DNA of 64,000 bases from an uncultured Nocardioides sp. (lineage in GTDB: Bacteria; Actinomycetota; Actinomycetes; Propionibacteriales; Nocardioidaceae), in the NCBI RefSeq assembly GCF_947489365.1, contig NZ_CANLDB010000005.1, forward strand, positions 186,001 to 250,000, in the 5' to 3' direction. Both the position numbers and the translations under genes were made by a program. Positions within the stretch are counted from its first letter, which is position 1. Every line of letters begins with the position of its first letter. Shown here in pieces: positions 16,481-24,747 of this stretch. The notes beneath the pieces were generated by a model. The model was not told where the DNA came from, ran no database searches, and saw only the letters and a program-made list of their open reading frames with translations.

Positions 16481-17676
16481 CAGGTCCTCACCCCGGTCCG
16501 GGCGAGGACGTCGTCGTACACGGCGGCCGTGCGGGCGATCATCCGCGCGTCGGTGAAGCCCTCCTCGTAGCGGCGGCGCCCCGCGGCCCCCATCCGCCGG
16601 CGGCGGACCGGCTCGGACAGCACCTGCGCCAGCGACGCGGCCAGGGCCTCCGGGTCGGCCGGCGGGACGAGCAGGCCGGTGACGTCGTGCTCGACCACCT
16701 CGGAGGTCCCGACGACGTCGGTGCCGACGACCGGCAGGCCGGCGTCCATCGCCTCCAGCGCGGCGAGCGGCATGCCCTCCTGCAGCGACGGCAGTACGAA
16801 GACGTCCGCGGCGTCGAGCAGGCTGCGCGCGTCGGTGCGGTGGCCGACGAGCCGGACGACGCGCCCCACCCCGAGCCGGTCGGCCTGCTCGGTGAGGGCC
16901 CGGCGGAGGTGGCCGTCCCCGACGAGGACGACGGCCAGGTCGGGGAAGCGGCGGCGCAGGAGCGGCACGGCGTCGAGGAGGTGCCGCTGGCCCTTCATCA
17001 CCGTCAGCCGGCCGACGGTCATCACGACCGGCTGCCGGGGGGTCAGACCCAGCGCGCGGCGCGCGGCGTCGCGGCCGGGCGAGGCGGCGCGGGGGGCGAC
17101 GCCGTTGGGCACAGTCACCATCCGCCGCGAGGCGACGCCGATCCGCTCGTACGTCGCGCGCTGCCGCTCCGAGACCGTGACCACCCGGTCGACGGGCGCC
17201 AGCGCCGCGTGCAGGCCGACCCGCTTGCGGCGGTTGCGCAGCAGCCACGGCAGGTGCAGCGTCTGCACGACCGCCGGGACCCCGACGCCCGCGGCGACCC
17301 GGGCGCCGTCGAAGTTCTCGCGGCCGGTCCCGGCGTGCACGTGGAACACGTCGCTGGGGTGCCGGCGCAGGTCCTGGGCGATGCGGGCGCCGTACTCGGT
17401 GCTGCGCGGGTGCGGCAGCCGCGCGAGCCGTACGCCGTGGGTCTCGGCCGGCGCGAAGAGCTCCTCGGCCTGGTCGTTCGCCCAGTACATGAGCGTGACC
17501 TCGCGGCCCCGGCGGACGTAGCCCTCGGCCAGGCACCGCATGTGGACGCCCATCCCGGACGGGTCCGCTGAGGGGGTGTGCAGGTGCACCGACGGAGGGC
17601 TGTCGAGCAGCAGCGCCTCGTCCAGGAGGAGGTCGAGGGCGGGGTCCGGAGGCGGGGTCGAGAGGAGTGTCGTCAA
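16480..17676 (-). CDS. GT4-like glycosyltransferase
   Basis: A 398-residue GT-B fold glycosyltransferase. The acceptor domain carries the GMGVHMRCLAEGYVRRG opening typical of GT4 enzymes. The donor domain has TVGRLTVMKGQRHLLDA and the E-x7-E-like segment PSLQEGMPLAALEAMD. The predicted start is TTG 17676, but later in-frame GTG codons (for example before HLHTPSADPSG) are possible, so the N-terminus is uncertain. It is the first gene of an operon with a Gfo/Idh oxidoreductase and an MDR dehydrogenase. No acceptor can be named. Confidence 0.88.
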   Translation of the reverse strand: MTTLLSTPPPDPALDLLLDEALLLDSPPSVHLHTPSADPSGMGVHMRCLAEGYVRRGREVTLMYWANDQAEELFAPAETHGVRLARLPHPRSTEYGARIAQDLRRHPSDVFHVHAGTGRENFDGARVAAGVGVPAVVQTLHLPWLLRNRRKRVGLHAALAPVDRVVTVSERQRATYERIGVASRRMVTVPNGVAPRAASPGRDAARRALGLTPRQPVVMTVGRLTVMKGQRHLLDAVPLLRRRFPDLAVVLVGDGHLRRALTEQADRLGVGRVVRLVGHRTDARSLLDAADVFVLPSLQEGMPLAALEAMDAGLPVVGTDVVGTSEVVEHDVTGLLVPPADPEALAASLAQVLSEPVRRRRMGAAGRRRYEEGFTDARMIARTAAVYDDVLARTGVRT

Positions 17677-17761
17677 GCACTTCGGTACCCGGCGACAGGG
17701 GTGTCATCCGGCCGCCCCGGCGCCGGCCCGAGGGCCGCCGGCGCCCGCTAGCGTCGAGGGG

Positions 17762-18391
17762 ATGACGACCCCCGGGCAGCCCCCCGACCACCGGTGCGCG
17801 GCCTGCTCCGAGCCCCTGGTCGACGGCGTCTGCCCGAACACCGTGTGCCGGATGCCCGACCGCGGCTTCTCCCGGCTCTACACCGTCTCCGACGACCCCG
17901 AGGGCACCTGGGACCTCATCCGCCGCTTCAAGTACGACGAGGAGCGCGACCTCGCCGACCACCTCGGCGGCATGCTCGCGGCGTACCTCATCGAGCACCG
18001 CGACGAGCTGAGCCGCTTCGACGCCTTCACCACCACGGCCCTCTACATCGGTCCGCGGGCGCAGCGGCTGTGGGACTACCTGCAGGTGATCCTGGACGCC
18101 GCCCTGCGCGTGGCCCCGGACCTGCCGTTCGAGCCGGGCCTCATCGCGAAGGCCGGCCCGACCGGCCGCTTCCTGGACCTCGGGGTCGAGGAGCGACGCG
18201 CCATCGCCGAGCACGACCTGCGCGACGCCCTCCACGTGCCCGACCCCGCGCGGGTGGCGGGCCGCCGGATCCTCGTCGTCGACGACGCCTACTCGGAGGG
18301 CTTCACGCTGCGCGAGATGGCCCGCACCCTCCTGGCCGCCGGGGCCGTCGAGGTCGCCGGCCTGGTGCTGGTCCGCCGGAAGGGGACCTGA
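17762..18391 (+). CDS. ComF-like phosphoribosyltransferase family protein
   Basis: A 209-residue protein with an N-terminal zinc-finger-like part (CAACSEPL and CPNTVC) followed by a type I phosphoribosyltransferase core. The PRPP-binding loop is visible as ILVVDDAYSEGFTLREMA. The arrangement resembles ComF and related amidophosphoribosyltransferase-like proteins; ComF homologues take part in DNA uptake or nucleotide salvage. The zinc-finger is shorter than in classical ComF. It is followed five bases later by a histidine phosphatase gene, so the two are probably cotranscribed. Confidence 0.72.
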   Translation: MTTPGQPPDHRCAACSEPLVDGVCPNTVCRMPDRGFSRLYTVSDDPEGTWDLIRRFKYDEERDLADHLGGMLAAYLIEHRDELSRFDAFTTTALYIGPRAQRLWDYLQVILDAALRVAPDLPFEPGLIAKAGPTGRFLDLGVEERRAIAEHDLRDALHVPDPARVAGRRILVVDDAYSEGFTLREMARTLLAAGAVEVAGLVLVRRKGT

Positions 18392-18396
18392 GCACG

Positions 18397-19032
18397 GTGG
18401 TCACCGACCTCCTCCTGATCCGGCACGGGCAGGCCGTGTCCAACGTGGAGCCCGTCATCGCCGGCCTCCACGGCGACCGGGGCCTGACCGACCTCGGGCG
18501 ACGGCAGGCGGCGCTGCTGGAGCAGCGCCTCCGCACCGAGAGCCCTCACGTCGACGCCCTCTACGTCAGCACCCTCCCGCGGGCCCTCGAGACCGGCGCG
18601 TACGTCGCCCGCGGCCTCGGGCTCACCGCGGTCGAGACCGACGACCTGCACGAGCTGCGGCCGGGTGACGCCGCCGACGACCTGGGCATCGAGGAATGGC
18701 GGTCGCGCAGCGAGGTCGAGGTCCCGCCCCGCGACCCGTTCCGGCCCTTCTCCCCCGACGGGGAGAGCTGGGCGGCGTTCCTCGCGCGGGCCGGCGCCGC
18801 CCTGGAGGACCTCGTCGCGAGGCACCCGAGCCAGACGGTCGTGGCCGTCTGCCACCAGGGAGTCGTGGAGGCGTCGTTCGCCCTGGCCTACGGCCACGAC
18901 GGCGCGGCGCGCCGCGTCGGGATCGACCCGCCCAACACGAGCCTCACCCACTGGCGCCACCGCCGCGATGCCGGCGGCGGGCCGCTCTGGGCGCTGGTGG
19001 CCTTCGGGGACGCGCGGCACCTCGACGGGTGA
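18397..19032 (+). CDS. Histidine phosphatase (phosphoglycerate mutase-like)
   Basis: A 211-residue protein starting at GTG 18397 (MVTDLLLIRHG). It has the catalytic RHG motif at residues 9-11, the phosphate-binding arginine in STLPRALETG and the second histidine in VVAVCHQGVVE. These identify a branch-1 histidine phosphatase of the phosphoglycerate mutase-like group, which dephosphorylates small metabolites. The start follows the ComF-like gene almost directly. Its 3' end faces the hairpin at 19046-19115 and the convergent AbiEi/DUF559 gene. Confidence 0.9.
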   Translation: MVTDLLLIRHGQAVSNVEPVIAGLHGDRGLTDLGRRQAALLEQRLRTESPHVDALYVSTLPRALETGAYVARGLGLTAVETDDLHELRPGDAADDLGIEEWRSRSEVEVPPRDPFRPFSPDGESWAAFLARAGAALEDLVARHPSQTVVAVCHQGVVEASFALAYGHDGAARRVGIDPPNTSLTHWRHRRDAGGGPLWALVAFGDARHLDG

Positions 19033-19045
19033 GGCCCGGCTGTAC

Positions 19046-19115
19046 GGAAGAACGAGAGCGATCGGCAGATCAGGCGCAGATCCGGCAGTTCAGGCGATTC
19101 GCACTCGTTCTTGCC
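19046..19115. repeat. Hairpin, family B, at gene end
   Basis: The arms GGAAGAACGAG (19046-19056) and CTCGTTCTTGCC (19104-19115) enclose GATCAGGCGCA and CCGGCAGT, which code for the last residues and stop of the AbiEi/DUF559 gene read leftward. The element therefore straddles the stop codon and separates two convergent genes. It is homologous in its core to the hairpin at 21349-21420 but has different arms that still pair. Confidence 0.8.
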
Positions 19116-19939
19116 AACGAGGCCAGGCAGTCGGTGACCCAGTCCTGCTGCTCAGTGGCGGCGCGGTGGCCGAAGCGCGCCACGGTCCAGGTGTCGACGG
19201 TGAGGGCGGTGTAGCGCCACAGGTCGTGGGCGAACTGATCCGGTGCGCCGTGGTAAAGCCAGCCCTCGCCCTCGACGACCAGCCGCAGCCGTTCGTCGAC
19301 GAGGTCCGGGTGGATGGTGATCCCCTCGACCACCACCGGCACCTGGGGCACGAGACGCAGCCCTGGCACGTCCAACGAGAGGGCCCGCAGCGCGGACTCG
19401 AGCGGGTTGCGGGCGAGGGGGTGCGCGTGGGCCGCCACCCGTCGGGCCGCCGGCGCCCCGGGCCCGCCCAGCCGGGCCGCCGCGACCTGGAGCTCGTCGA
19501 GGTCGACGACGCCGTGACGCAGCGCGGAGTCCGCGACCGCCAGCGCCTCGACGAGAGGGAGCCGCCGGGCGCACTCGAGCACGGTCTCGACGGGTGAGGT
19601 CACCGTCCCGCCGTAACCGGTGCGCAGCAGGTGGACGCCCCGGCGACGGTGCATCGGCACGTTGCGGTTCGGGGGCACCGAGAGCCAGGGACGGTCCGGC
19701 CGGTGGAGCACCTCCCACCCGTGGTCCACCGCGGCGGACAAGCAGCTGATCGTGGCGGTCAGGCTCGCGGCCGCGCGGTGGGTGGCGGCGACCGCCGGGA
19801 GGCCGTAGCGGCCTCGCGCCAGCCGCTCAACCTCACCGCGATCGACCGCCTCGGTCAGGGCCCGCTGGGTGACGAACCGGAGCAGCTGGTCGGTCCGGGC
19901 GGTCCCGCCCAGCCGCGCCACGACCTCCGCCACGTCCAT
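19070..19939 (-). CDS. AbiEi/DUF559 nuclease-like protein, copy 1
   Basis: A 289-residue protein. Residues 1-50 form an AbiEi-type winged-helix N-terminus (VARLGGTARTDQLLRFV, then GRYGLP). A middle region follows, then a C-terminal DUF559/Vsr-like PD-(D/E)xK domain with HPDLVDERLRLVVEGEG as the acidic strand and an FAHDLWRYTAL helix. Related proteins are annotated as type IV toxin-antitoxin AbiEi antitoxins or DUF559 proteins; the function is unknown. No AbiEii toxin neighbour exists. Start ATG 19939 (MDVAEVV). A close paralogue is at 21375-22244. The last codons, NRLNCRICA, are encoded inside a hairpin. Confidence 0.82.
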   Translation of the reverse strand: MDVAEVVARLGGTARTDQLLRFVTQRALTEAVDRGEVERLARGRYGLPAVAATHRAAASLTATISCLSAAVDHGWEVLHRPDRPWLSVPPNRNVPMHRRRGVHLLRTGYGGTVTSPVETVLECARRLPLVEALAVADSALRHGVVDLDELQVAAARLGGPGAPAARRVAAHAHPLARNPLESALRALSLDVPGLRLVPQVPVVVEGITIHPDLVDERLRLVVEGEGWLYHGAPDQFAHDLWRYTALTVDTWTVARFGHRAATEQQDWVTDCLASLARTSANRLNCRICA

Positions 19940-19990
19940 GCGACCAGGGTGGGGCCGCAACGGCGAGCGTGCACCCGGCTGTCCACAGGG

Positions 19991-21310
19991 TCAGGCGGCG
20001 ACCCGGTCGCGCCGTCCGGTCCGCACCACGAACGACAGCGTGGCGGCGAGGACGCACAGGACGGCGCCGGCCCACCACGCGTAGGTGTAGGAGCCGAGCT
20101 GGTCCCGGACCACCCCGGCACCCAGGGCCGCCAGGGCCGCCCCGATCTGGTGGGAGGCGAAGACCCAGCCGAAGACGATCGTGCCGCGGTCGCCGAAGAT
20201 CTCCCGGCACAGCACGGCCGTGGGGGGCACGGTCGCCACCCAGTCCAGGCCGTAGATGACGATGAACAGCACCATGCTCGGGTGCACGGTGTCCGCCAGC
20301 AGCCACGGCAGCAGCATCAGGCTGACCCCGCGGAAGGCGTAGTAGCCGACGAGCAGGTAGCGCGGGTCGAAGCGGTCCGTGAGCCACCCGGACGCGACCG
20401 TCCCGGCGATGTCGAAGACGCCCACCATCGCGAGCAGGCCCGCGGCGGTCGTGGTCGACATCCCGTGGTCGTGCGCCGAGGGGATGAAGTGGATGCCGAT
20501 CAGCCCGTTCGTCGTCGCCCCGCAGATGGCGAAGGCGATCGCGAGGGCCCAAAACGCGCGCTGGCGGGCGGCGTACGCGAGACCCTCCAGCGCCCGCCGT
20601 ACGGCACCCCCGGCGACCCGGGTCGGCGGCGTCCAGGAGGCGGGGTCGGCGCCGTACGGCGCGGCGGCGCGGTCCTCGGGATAGTCGCGGACGACGGCCC
20701 ACACCAGCGGGACAGCGGCGAGCGCGGCGCCGGCGATGACGAGCGAGGCGGCACGCCAGCCGACGCTCTCCGCGAGGGCGGCGACCGGCGGCAGGAGCGC
20801 GAGCTGGCCGGTCGCGGAGCCCGCCGTGAGGATGCCCATGACCAGGCCCCGCCGCGCCACGAACCAGCGGTTCGCGATGGTCGCGGCGAGCACGAGCGCC
20901 ATCGAGCCGGTGCCGCCGCCGATGAGCAGGCCCCAGAAGAACAGCAGCTGCCACGACGCGGTCATCACGACGCTGCCGCCGGCGCCGAGCGCTATGAGCA
21001 CGAGCGCGGAGCACATGACCTGCCGCATGCCGAAGCGGTCCATCAGCGCGGCGGCGAACGGCGCGACGAGCCCGAACAGCAGCAGGTTCACGCTGACCGC
21101 GAGCGACATCGACGTGGTCGACCAGCCGAACTCGTCGTTCAGCGGCACCATCAGCGCGCCCGGCGCCGCCCGGAACCCGGCGGCGGCGAACAGCGCGAGG
21201 AAGGCGACGGCGGCGACCCACGAGGCGGGGTGCACGCGCCGGCCCGGGGAGGTCCTCGGACCGGGCTCGGCGACCTTCTCCGTCGTCACGATCGCCCACT
21301 GTCCCACCAC
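19991..21310 (-). CDS. MFS transporter, monocarboxylate/OFA-like
   Basis: A 439-residue major facilitator with about 12 membrane segments. The signature loop between helices 2 and 3 is ALMDRFGMRQVM, and the equivalent in the second half is GWLTDRFDPRYLL. The segment FGWSTTSMSLAVSVNLLLFG resembles MCT/OFA-type transporters of organic acids. GTG 21310 is used here; GTG 21289 (MTTEKVAEPG) is an equally plausible start. The gene lies between two AbiEi/DUF559 paralogues. Its stop is 51 bases from copy 1, and that intergenic stretch resembles the one upstream of copy 2. Substrate unknown. Confidence 0.85.
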   Translation of the reverse strand: MVGQWAIVTTEKVAEPGPRTSPGRRVHPASWVAAVAFLALFAAAGFRAAPGALMVPLNDEFGWSTTSMSLAVSVNLLLFGLVAPFAAALMDRFGMRQVMCSALVLIALGAGGSVVMTASWQLLFFWGLLIGGGTGSMALVLAATIANRWFVARRGLVMGILTAGSATGQLALLPPVAALAESVGWRAASLVIAGAALAAVPLVWAVVRDYPEDRAAAPYGADPASWTPPTRVAGGAVRRALEGLAYAARQRAFWALAIAFAICGATTNGLIGIHFIPSAHDHGMSTTTAAGLLAMVGVFDIAGTVASGWLTDRFDPRYLLVGYYAFRGVSLMLLPWLLADTVHPSMVLFIVIYGLDWVATVPPTAVLCREIFGDRGTIVFGWVFASHQIGAALAALGAGVVRDQLGSYTYAWWAGAVLCVLAATLSFVVRTGRRDRVAA

Positions 21311-21348
21311 GTCGCGCCCGCGGGAATCCCCGTCCGCCGCGCGTTTGC

Positions 21349-21420
21349 GAGGACCGACGTGCAGAGGTGGCCGATCAGGCGCACTTCCGGCAGTCGAGAC
21401 GACTTCTGCACGTCCGTTCC
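21349..21420. repeat. Hairpin, family A, at gene end
   Basis: The left arm GAGGACCGACGTGCAGA (from 21349) pairs with TCTGCACGTCCGTTCC (21405-21420). The core holds GATCAGGCGCA and CCGGCAGT, coding for the C-terminus and stop of AbiEi/DUF559 copy 2. It has the same core as the hairpin at 19046-19115 but family A arms, which are also found at 5230-5306 and 41029-41110. Confidence 0.8.
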
Positions 21421-22244
21421 AACGACCTGAGGCAGTCGACGACCCAGTCCTGCTCGTTCGTGGCTGCCCGGTGGCCGAACCGGGCCACCGTCCAGCGGTC
21501 GACCGTCAGGGCGGTGTAGCGCCGGAGGTCGCGGGCGAACTGGTCGGGCGCACCGTGGTAGAGCCACCCCTCGGCCTCGACGACCAGCCGCAGACGCTCG
21601 TCGACGAGGTCGGGATGGATCTCGACCCCGTCGACCCTGACGGGGACCTGGGGCACGAGGCGGAGACCGGGCACCTCGAGGGAGAGCGCCCGCAGCGCGG
21701 ACTCGAGCGGGTTGTGGGCGAGCGGGTGGGCATGAGTGGCGACCCGGACGGCCGCGGGGGAACCCGGACCGCGCAGTCCGGCCGCGGCCACCTGCAGCTC
21801 GTCGAGGTCGACCACACCGTGCCGGAGCGCCGAGTCGGCGACGCCGAGAGCCTCGACGAACGGCAGCCGACGGGCGCACTCCAGGACGGTGGTGACCGGG
21901 GACGTCACCGTCCCTCCGTGACCGCTCCAGGTCAGGTGCACGCCCCGCCGACGTCGAGGATCGACCTTGCGGTTGCGCGGGACCGCCAGCCACGGTCGGT
22001 CGGGCTGGCGCAGGACCTCCCATCCCTGTTCGACGGCGGCGGACAGGCAGGTGATCGTGGCGTCGAGGCGAGCGGCCTCCCGGTGCGTGGCGCCGAGCGC
22101 CGGGAGCCCGTAGCGGCCCTTGGACAGACGCTCGACCTCGCGCGTGGCGACGGCCTCGGTCAGGTCCCTCGGGGTGACGAACCGGAGCAGCTGGTCCGTG
22201 CGGGCGCTCCCGCCGAGCCTCGCCACCACCTCCGCCACGTCCAT
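21375..22244 (-). CDS. AbiEi/DUF559 nuclease-like protein, copy 2
   Basis: A 289-residue paralogue of 19070-19939 with the same domain order. It has an AbiEi winged helix with VARLGGSARTDQLLRFV, a middle region with SALRHGVVDLDELQVAAA, and a PD-(D/E)xK-like strand HPDLVDERLRLVVEAEG. By eye about three quarters or more of the residues are identical to copy 1, including identical length. Similarity extends into the roughly 50 bases upstream, where both carry CCTGTGGA just after the preceding gene's stop. It also extends into the 3' hairpin, where the final residues SRLDCRKCA are encoded. Duplication together with flanking DNA suggests a cassette. The biological role is unknown. Confidence 0.82.
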   Translation of the reverse strand: MDVAEVVARLGGSARTDQLLRFVTPRDLTEAVATREVERLSKGRYGLPALGATHREAARLDATITCLSAAVEQGWEVLRQPDRPWLAVPRNRKVDPRRRRGVHLTWSGHGGTVTSPVTTVLECARRLPFVEALGVADSALRHGVVDLDELQVAAAGLRGPGSPAAVRVATHAHPLAHNPLESALRALSLEVPGLRLVPQVPVRVDGVEIHPDLVDERLRLVVEAEGWLYHGAPDQFARDLRRYTALTVDRWTVARFGHRAATNEQDWVVDCLRSLERTCRSRLDCRKCA

Positions 22245-22295
22245 GCGCCCAGCCTGGGGTGGCGGGCGGCGGGCCGCATCCCGTCCTCCACAGGC

Positions 22296-22667
22296 TCAGG
22301 CGGCGGCCGGCTTCACCGCCAGCACCGGGCAGGTGGCGTCGAGCAGGATCCGCTGCGCCGTGCTGCCGAAGACCAGCTTGCCGACCGGCGAGCGGGCCCG
22401 GAGGCCCACCACGACGAGCCGCGCCCCGAGGCGCTGCGCCACCTGCACGACCTGGTCGCTGGGGTCCCCGACGTCCCCGTGCTCGACCTGCACCCGGCCG
22501 GCGAGGCCGGGCCAGCGGGCCGCGACCTCCTCCGCGGTGGGGACCGCCTCGCCGCGCACAGCCGGCACGAGGACGACGGTCTCGCCCTCGGGCCCTGGCG
22601 TCTCGGCGGCGGCGCGCACGGCGGCGTGGCCGGGATCGGTGTCGGCGTAGGCGACGACGACGGTCAC
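22296..22667 (-). CDS. Universal stress protein (UspA family)
   Basis: A 123-residue single-domain Usp. It begins MTVVVAYADTDPGHAAVRAA and ends with VVGLRARSPVGKLVFGSTAQ followed by a strand with CPVLAVKP. The G-x2-G-x9-GS ATP-binding pattern of nucleotide-binding Usp proteins is partly visible. The GTG start at 22667 overlaps the stop of the TctA-TctB gene by four bases (GTGA), so it is translationally coupled to the tricarboxylate transporter. Usp genes next to transporters are often thought to tune them in response to energy state, which is inference here. Confidence 0.85.
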   Translation of the reverse strand: MTVVVAYADTDPGHAAVRAAAETPGPEGETVVLVPAVRGEAVPTAEEVAARWPGLAGRVQVEHGDVGDPSDQVVQVAQRLGARLVVVGLRARSPVGKLVFGSTAQRILLDATCPVLAVKPAAA

Positions 22668-24736
22668 TGGAGGACTCCCATCGGAAGGTCGACCGGCAGC
22701 AGCGACGGCAGCGCGAGCAGCATCGCGGCGAGCACCAGCGTGTAGACGATCGCGGTCCGGGGCCTCGTCCAGGCGGCGTACATGAGGAACACCGGGACGA
22801 AGACCAGGGTGGCGGCGACGTAGCCGACCAGGCCCACCAGGACCAGGAAGACGGCCATGGCGCCGAAGGTGCGGGCCGCGATCACGAGGTCGCGGCGGCG
22901 GGTGGCCGGCTCGACGGCGGGCTCGGTCCGGCTCCGGGTGGCGACCATGGTGGAGCTCCCCGACGAGCCCGACAGGGCGTCGTCCATCGGCACCGGGTCG
23001 GCACCGCGGGGACGGCGGGGCCGGCTGCGGAGCTCCTGGGCGACGAGCAGGCCGGCCATGACCAGGCCACCGATCGCCACCAGGCGCGGCATCAGCTGCG
23101 CCTCGTCGGAGAAGGACGAGCTGAGCCACAGGGCCCCCGCGAACACCACCACGGCGGTCACGGCGACGCCCAGCGACCAGCGGGTGCCGGCGAAGGAACC
23201 CTCGAGCTCGTCGCCCGCGGAGGTGTCGGGCTCGTCGTGCTCGTCGCGGTGGCCGTCGTCGACCTGGCCGGCGGTACGACGGAGCTTCTTCAGCAGCGAC
23301 CACAGGATCGGCACGATGAGGACCGCGGCGAAGATCATCACGCCGGGGCGGGTCATCCAGCCGAAGCCGTCGTACAGGTTGGCGGTCAGGTAGTAGTAGC
23401 GCTCCATCGGGATCGCCAGGACGAAGCCGATCAGCATCGGCGCGCGGGGCATGCCCGTGGCCTTCAGGAAGAACCCGACCACGCCGAGGGCGACCATGAT
23501 CCACAGGTCACCGAGCTGGCCACCCTCCTGGAACGCGCCGAGCAGCATGATGACGAGCAGGCCGGGGCCGAGGACCGCGAACGGCACCTTGGTCAGGCGG
23601 GCCAGCTGGCCGGTGAGCAGGAAGCAGAAGAACGCGCCGGCGACGGAGGCGATCGCGAAGGCCCAGACGATGAGGTACATCAGGTCGAGGTGCTCGGTGA
23701 CGATCGCGGGGCCGGGCTGGATGCCGTAGGTGAGCAGCATCCCGAGGAGCATCGCGGACGGCACGCCGCCGGGGATCCCGAAGAGGAACGTCGGGATCAG
23801 GTCACCGGCCTCGACGGAGTTGTTGGCCGACTCGGGGCCGACGATGCCGCGGGGGTCGCCCTTGCCGAACTTCCGCTTGTCCTTCGCGGTGGCGACGGCC
23901 TGGCCGTAGGCGAGCCAGGTGCCGGCGGTGGCGCCGACGCCGGGCAGGACGCCGGCCCAGATGCCGATCAGCGCGCCGCGGATGACCTGCGACCAGTGGG
24001 TCAGCCACTCGCGGATGCCGGCGCCCCAGCCGCCGGACAGCTCGACGGGCTTCTCGGTGATGCGCCGCTGGCCGACCCGGCTGGCGATCTCGGCGAGGCC
24101 GAAGACGCCGAGGGCGACCGCGACGAGCGACATCCCGTCGGAGAGGAACAGCGAGCCGAAGCTGAAGCGCTCCTCCGCGGTGGTCGGCGAGGTGCCGACG
24201 AGGCCGAGCAGCAGGCCGAGCAGACCGGCGGTGAGCCCCTTGACCACGTTGCCGCGGGACAGGACGGCGGCGAGCGAGACGCCGAGGATGGTGAGCATGA
24301 ACAGCTCGGGGCTGCCGAACGACAGCACCATCGGTCGGGCCAGCGGGATCGCGATCGTCAGGCCCAGGGCGCCGATGAGGCCGCCGGCCATCGAGGAGAG
24401 GAACGCCAGGGACAGGGCGCGTTTCGCCTGCCCCTTCCTCGCCATCGAGTAGCCGTCGAGCATCGTCACGCTCGCGGACGCCGATCCCGGTGCGCCGAGC
24501 AGGACGGCGGCGACCGTGTCGGAGGTGTGGACGACGGCGAGGGCGCCGATGAGCATGGCCAGGGCGGCCTCGGGCTCCATGCCGAAGGTGACGGGGAGCA
24601 GGATCGCGACGGCACCCGTGCCGCCGAGACCGGGGATCAGCCCGATGACGAGACCGGCGACGACGCCGATCGCGAGCATGATCAACAGGGACGGGTCGGC
24701 CAACGAGGCCAGGGCGGAGAACGCTGCGTCAGTCAT
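22664..24736 (-). CDS. Tripartite tricarboxylate transporter, TctA-TctB fusion
   Basis: A 690-residue membrane protein. Residues 1-500 are TctA, the large permease, with the typical GLIPGLGGTGAVAILLP motif, GAPGSASASVTMLDGYSMA and the second-half repeat GVLPGVGATAGTWLAYGQA. After a hydrophilic linker rich in Asp/Glu/His near residue 510, four further membrane segments at about residues 540-685 match the small TctB subunit. TctA and TctB are normally separate, so this is a natural fusion. With the TctC binding protein encoded just upstream it would form a complete sodium-coupled carboxylate uptake system. Confidence 0.9.
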   Translation of the reverse strand: MTDAAFSALASLADPSLLIMLAIGVVAGLVIGLIPGLGGTGAVAILLPVTFGMEPEAALAMLIGALAVVHTSDTVAAVLLGAPGSASASVTMLDGYSMARKGQAKRALSLAFLSSMAGGLIGALGLTIAIPLARPMVLSFGSPELFMLTILGVSLAAVLSRGNVVKGLTAGLLGLLLGLVGTSPTTAEERFSFGSLFLSDGMSLVAVALGVFGLAEIASRVGQRRITEKPVELSGGWGAGIREWLTHWSQVIRGALIGIWAGVLPGVGATAGTWLAYGQAVATAKDKRKFGKGDPRGIVGPESANNSVEAGDLIPTFLFGIPGGVPSAMLLGMLLTYGIQPGPAIVTEHLDLMYLIVWAFAIASVAGAFFCFLLTGQLARLTKVPFAVLGPGLLVIMLLGAFQEGGQLGDLWIMVALGVVGFFLKATGMPRAPMLIGFVLAIPMERYYYLTANLYDGFGWMTRPGVMIFAAVLIVPILWSLLKKLRRTAGQVDDGHRDEHDEPDTSAGDELEGSFAGTRWSLGVAVTAVVVFAGALWLSSSFSDEAQLMPRLVAIGGLVMAGLLVAQELRSRPRRPRGADPVPMDDALSGSSGSSTMVATRSRTEPAVEPATRRRDLVIAARTFGAMAVFLVLVGLVGYVAATLVFVPVFLMYAAWTRPRTAIVYTLVLAAMLLALPSLLPVDLPMGVLQ

Positions 24737-24747
24737 GGTGGTGGGCC

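Noticed and set aside
19070..22244. AbiE type IV toxin-antitoxin system
   Set aside because: The AbiEi-like winged helix is fused to a nuclease-like domain and no AbiEii nucleotidyltransferase gene is present beside either copy.
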